From IMG/VR virus record IMGVR_UViG_3300031371_000009, positions 1 through 40,715 of that record: a stretch of DNA of 40,715 bases. One strand, 5' to 3'. The first letter of the stretch is position 1. The number at the start of each line of letters is the position of its first letter. The stretch comes from a virus. The notes beneath the pieces are model-generated. The model saw only the letters and a list, made by a program, of their open reading frames with translations, did no database searches and was not told where the DNA came from. Positions 40,129-40,715 of the stretch are shown one piece after another. The position numbers and the translations under genes are program-made.

Positions 40129-40536
40129 ATGAATTTTTATAAAAATGATAAAGTTTTTATCGTCGGAAACGACGACGATATGGTAAGTATAGGTGGAATA
40201 CATAACTTTGATTCAGATGAAGCCTTAGAAGAAAACTTTGGAAGAAAATTTGATTACTGTAGATGTTGGGATGATTCTATTATTGGTAGAATCAGAGAAA
40301 TTGGTAAAAATGACTTTTATCTTATTGAAGACTTAGAAAATCCATACAAAGTTTATGTATATAATAATGACTATAGAGAAATGCACAAAATATCAAATTT
40401 AGTTACTGAGAATAAAAGGCTTGAAAAAGTAGAATTACAACTCGAAGCTTTGGAAGCGGCGGGCGTAGATAATTGGGATGGATACAGCTATGCTATGGAA
40501 TTATTAGAAAAATTAGAAAAAGGAGAAGATATATAA
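40129..40536 (+). CDS. Hypothetical protein (135 aa)
   Basis: AAAGGAGATAGAAAAATT precedes the ATG. The first ~85 residues form a beta-rich domain (NDKVFIVGNDDDMVSIGGIH, WDDSIIGRIREIGKNDFYLIED) like an SH3-type barrel; the rest is a coiled coil (ENKRLEKVELQLEALEAAGV). It overlaps the RyR gene by 1 base (TAATG). No family is recognised. Confidence 0.72.
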   Translation: MNFYKNDKVFIVGNDDDMVSIGGIHNFDSDEALEENFGRKFDYCRCWDDSIIGRIREIGKNDFYLIEDLENPYKVYVYNNDYREMHKISNLVTENKRLEKVELQLEALEAAGVDNWDGYSYAMELLEKLEKGEDI

Positions 40537-40715
40537 TGAAAAAACTAGAAATTGCTGAAATAGCTTTTAATTTAATACAGGTTGTCAGAAAGTATAATGA
40601 TGAATCAGACATTGAAACTTGGAACGACTTGAATCAAGAAAGAAAAACACAGGTACTTAAAACGGTTAATGCCGTTTTAGAAAATCCTGAAATAACAGCT
40701 AAAGAAATGCACACC
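40536..40715 (+). CDS. RyR-domain protein, N-terminal part (continues at 1-292)
   Basis: The ATG overlaps the stop of the gene before (TAATG), with AAAGGAGAAG 8 bases upstream. It opens MKKLEIAEIAFNLIQVVRKYN and runs off the window, joining in frame to base 128 on. The full protein has 114 residues: a helical ~60-residue start and one RyR domain. It is the last gene of the site-7 operon before the TAGCAA array. Confidence 0.8.
   Translation, partial: MKKLEIAEIAFNLIQVVRKYNDESDIETWNDLNQERKTQVLKTVNAVLENPEITAKEMHT
40589..40715. repeat. Terminal redundancy, right copy
   Basis: This is identical to 1-127. Both copies lie inside the RyR-domain gene, so one should be dropped when the circle is closed. 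Confidence 0.95.

Noticed and set aside
1-40715. Alternative genetic code (TAG or TGA read as amino acid)
   Set aside because: Long genes end cleanly at TAA, TAG (5252-6769) and TGA (14515-15852 region) right before new ribosome sites; no suppressor tRNA seen.
1-40715. Linear genome with protein-primed replication, suggested by the family B polymerase
   Set aside because: The ends overlap inside a gene, no inverted terminal repeats exist and no terminal protein gene is seen.

Overview
The window is a complete, AT-rich tailed-phage genome of a Firmicutes-type (probably clostridial) host. Bases 1-127 are repeated exactly at 40589-40715, so the molecule closes into a circle of 40,588 bp, and one gene (RyR-domain protein) runs across the join. 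The standard genetic code fits, since TAA, TAG and TGA all end genes. Shine-Dalgarno sites are strong, codons are A/T-ending, and one protein ends in an LPxTG-like sorting signal, all as expected for a low-GC Gram-positive host. Morphology is siphovirus-like: a short (674 aa) tape measure, a tail assembly chaperone pair with a -1 frameshift, and no sheath. No integrase or excisionase is visible.

Layout on the circle: (i) 39.5 kb through the join to 12 kb, plus strand, is the early/replication region: small orphan proteins, a family B DNA polymerase (1337-4078), an SF2 DEAH helicase (5252-6769), a DUF2815-like single-strand DNA-binding protein (10472-11065), tRNAs and a large non-coding structured RNA (about 7332-7760). 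It is punctuated by seven near-identical promoters (TTGACA, 17 bp, TATACT) whose -10 box lies inside a palindrome, i.e. one phage regulon. (ii) 11.5-13.9 kb is the lysis cassette (holin-like protein, coiled-coil protein, ZZ-type zinc-finger protein, amidase endolysin) and a small HTH regulator. (iii) 14.0-33.7 kb is the late operon: TerS, TerL, portal, scaffold, capsid, minor head protein, a Ser/Thr-rich repeat protein beside a glycosyltransferase, head-tail connectors, two paralogous tail-tube proteins, chaperones, tape measure and three tail-tip proteins. (iv) 33.8-36.9 kb is a minus-strand accessory cassette (sortase-anchored-like surface protein, zinc-ribbon proteins, RecU-like resolvase, membrane protein) read from its own promoter. 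(v) 37.5-39.5 kb is a D5-like SF3 helicase/primase.

Non-coding content is unusually rich. Two related arrays of GTTACA/TGTAAC motifs (about 17.52-17.92 and 36.99-37.38 kb) lie almost diametrically opposite on the circle; one is directly upstream of the D5 helicase and one upstream of the scaffold/capsid genes, and both enclose an AT-rich core. A 17-copy TAGCAA array (313-565), a periodic GGAAAC element enclosed by an 11-bp helix (11302-11441), an interrupted tRNA-like sequence, and the large RNA with long helices and two predicted pseudoknots complete the set. The large RNA, next to a CAU tRNA, resembles in size and setting the phage 'ornate large' RNA classes (GOLLD, ROOL) and is the best candidate for an undescribed system here; membership in a known class could not be tested.
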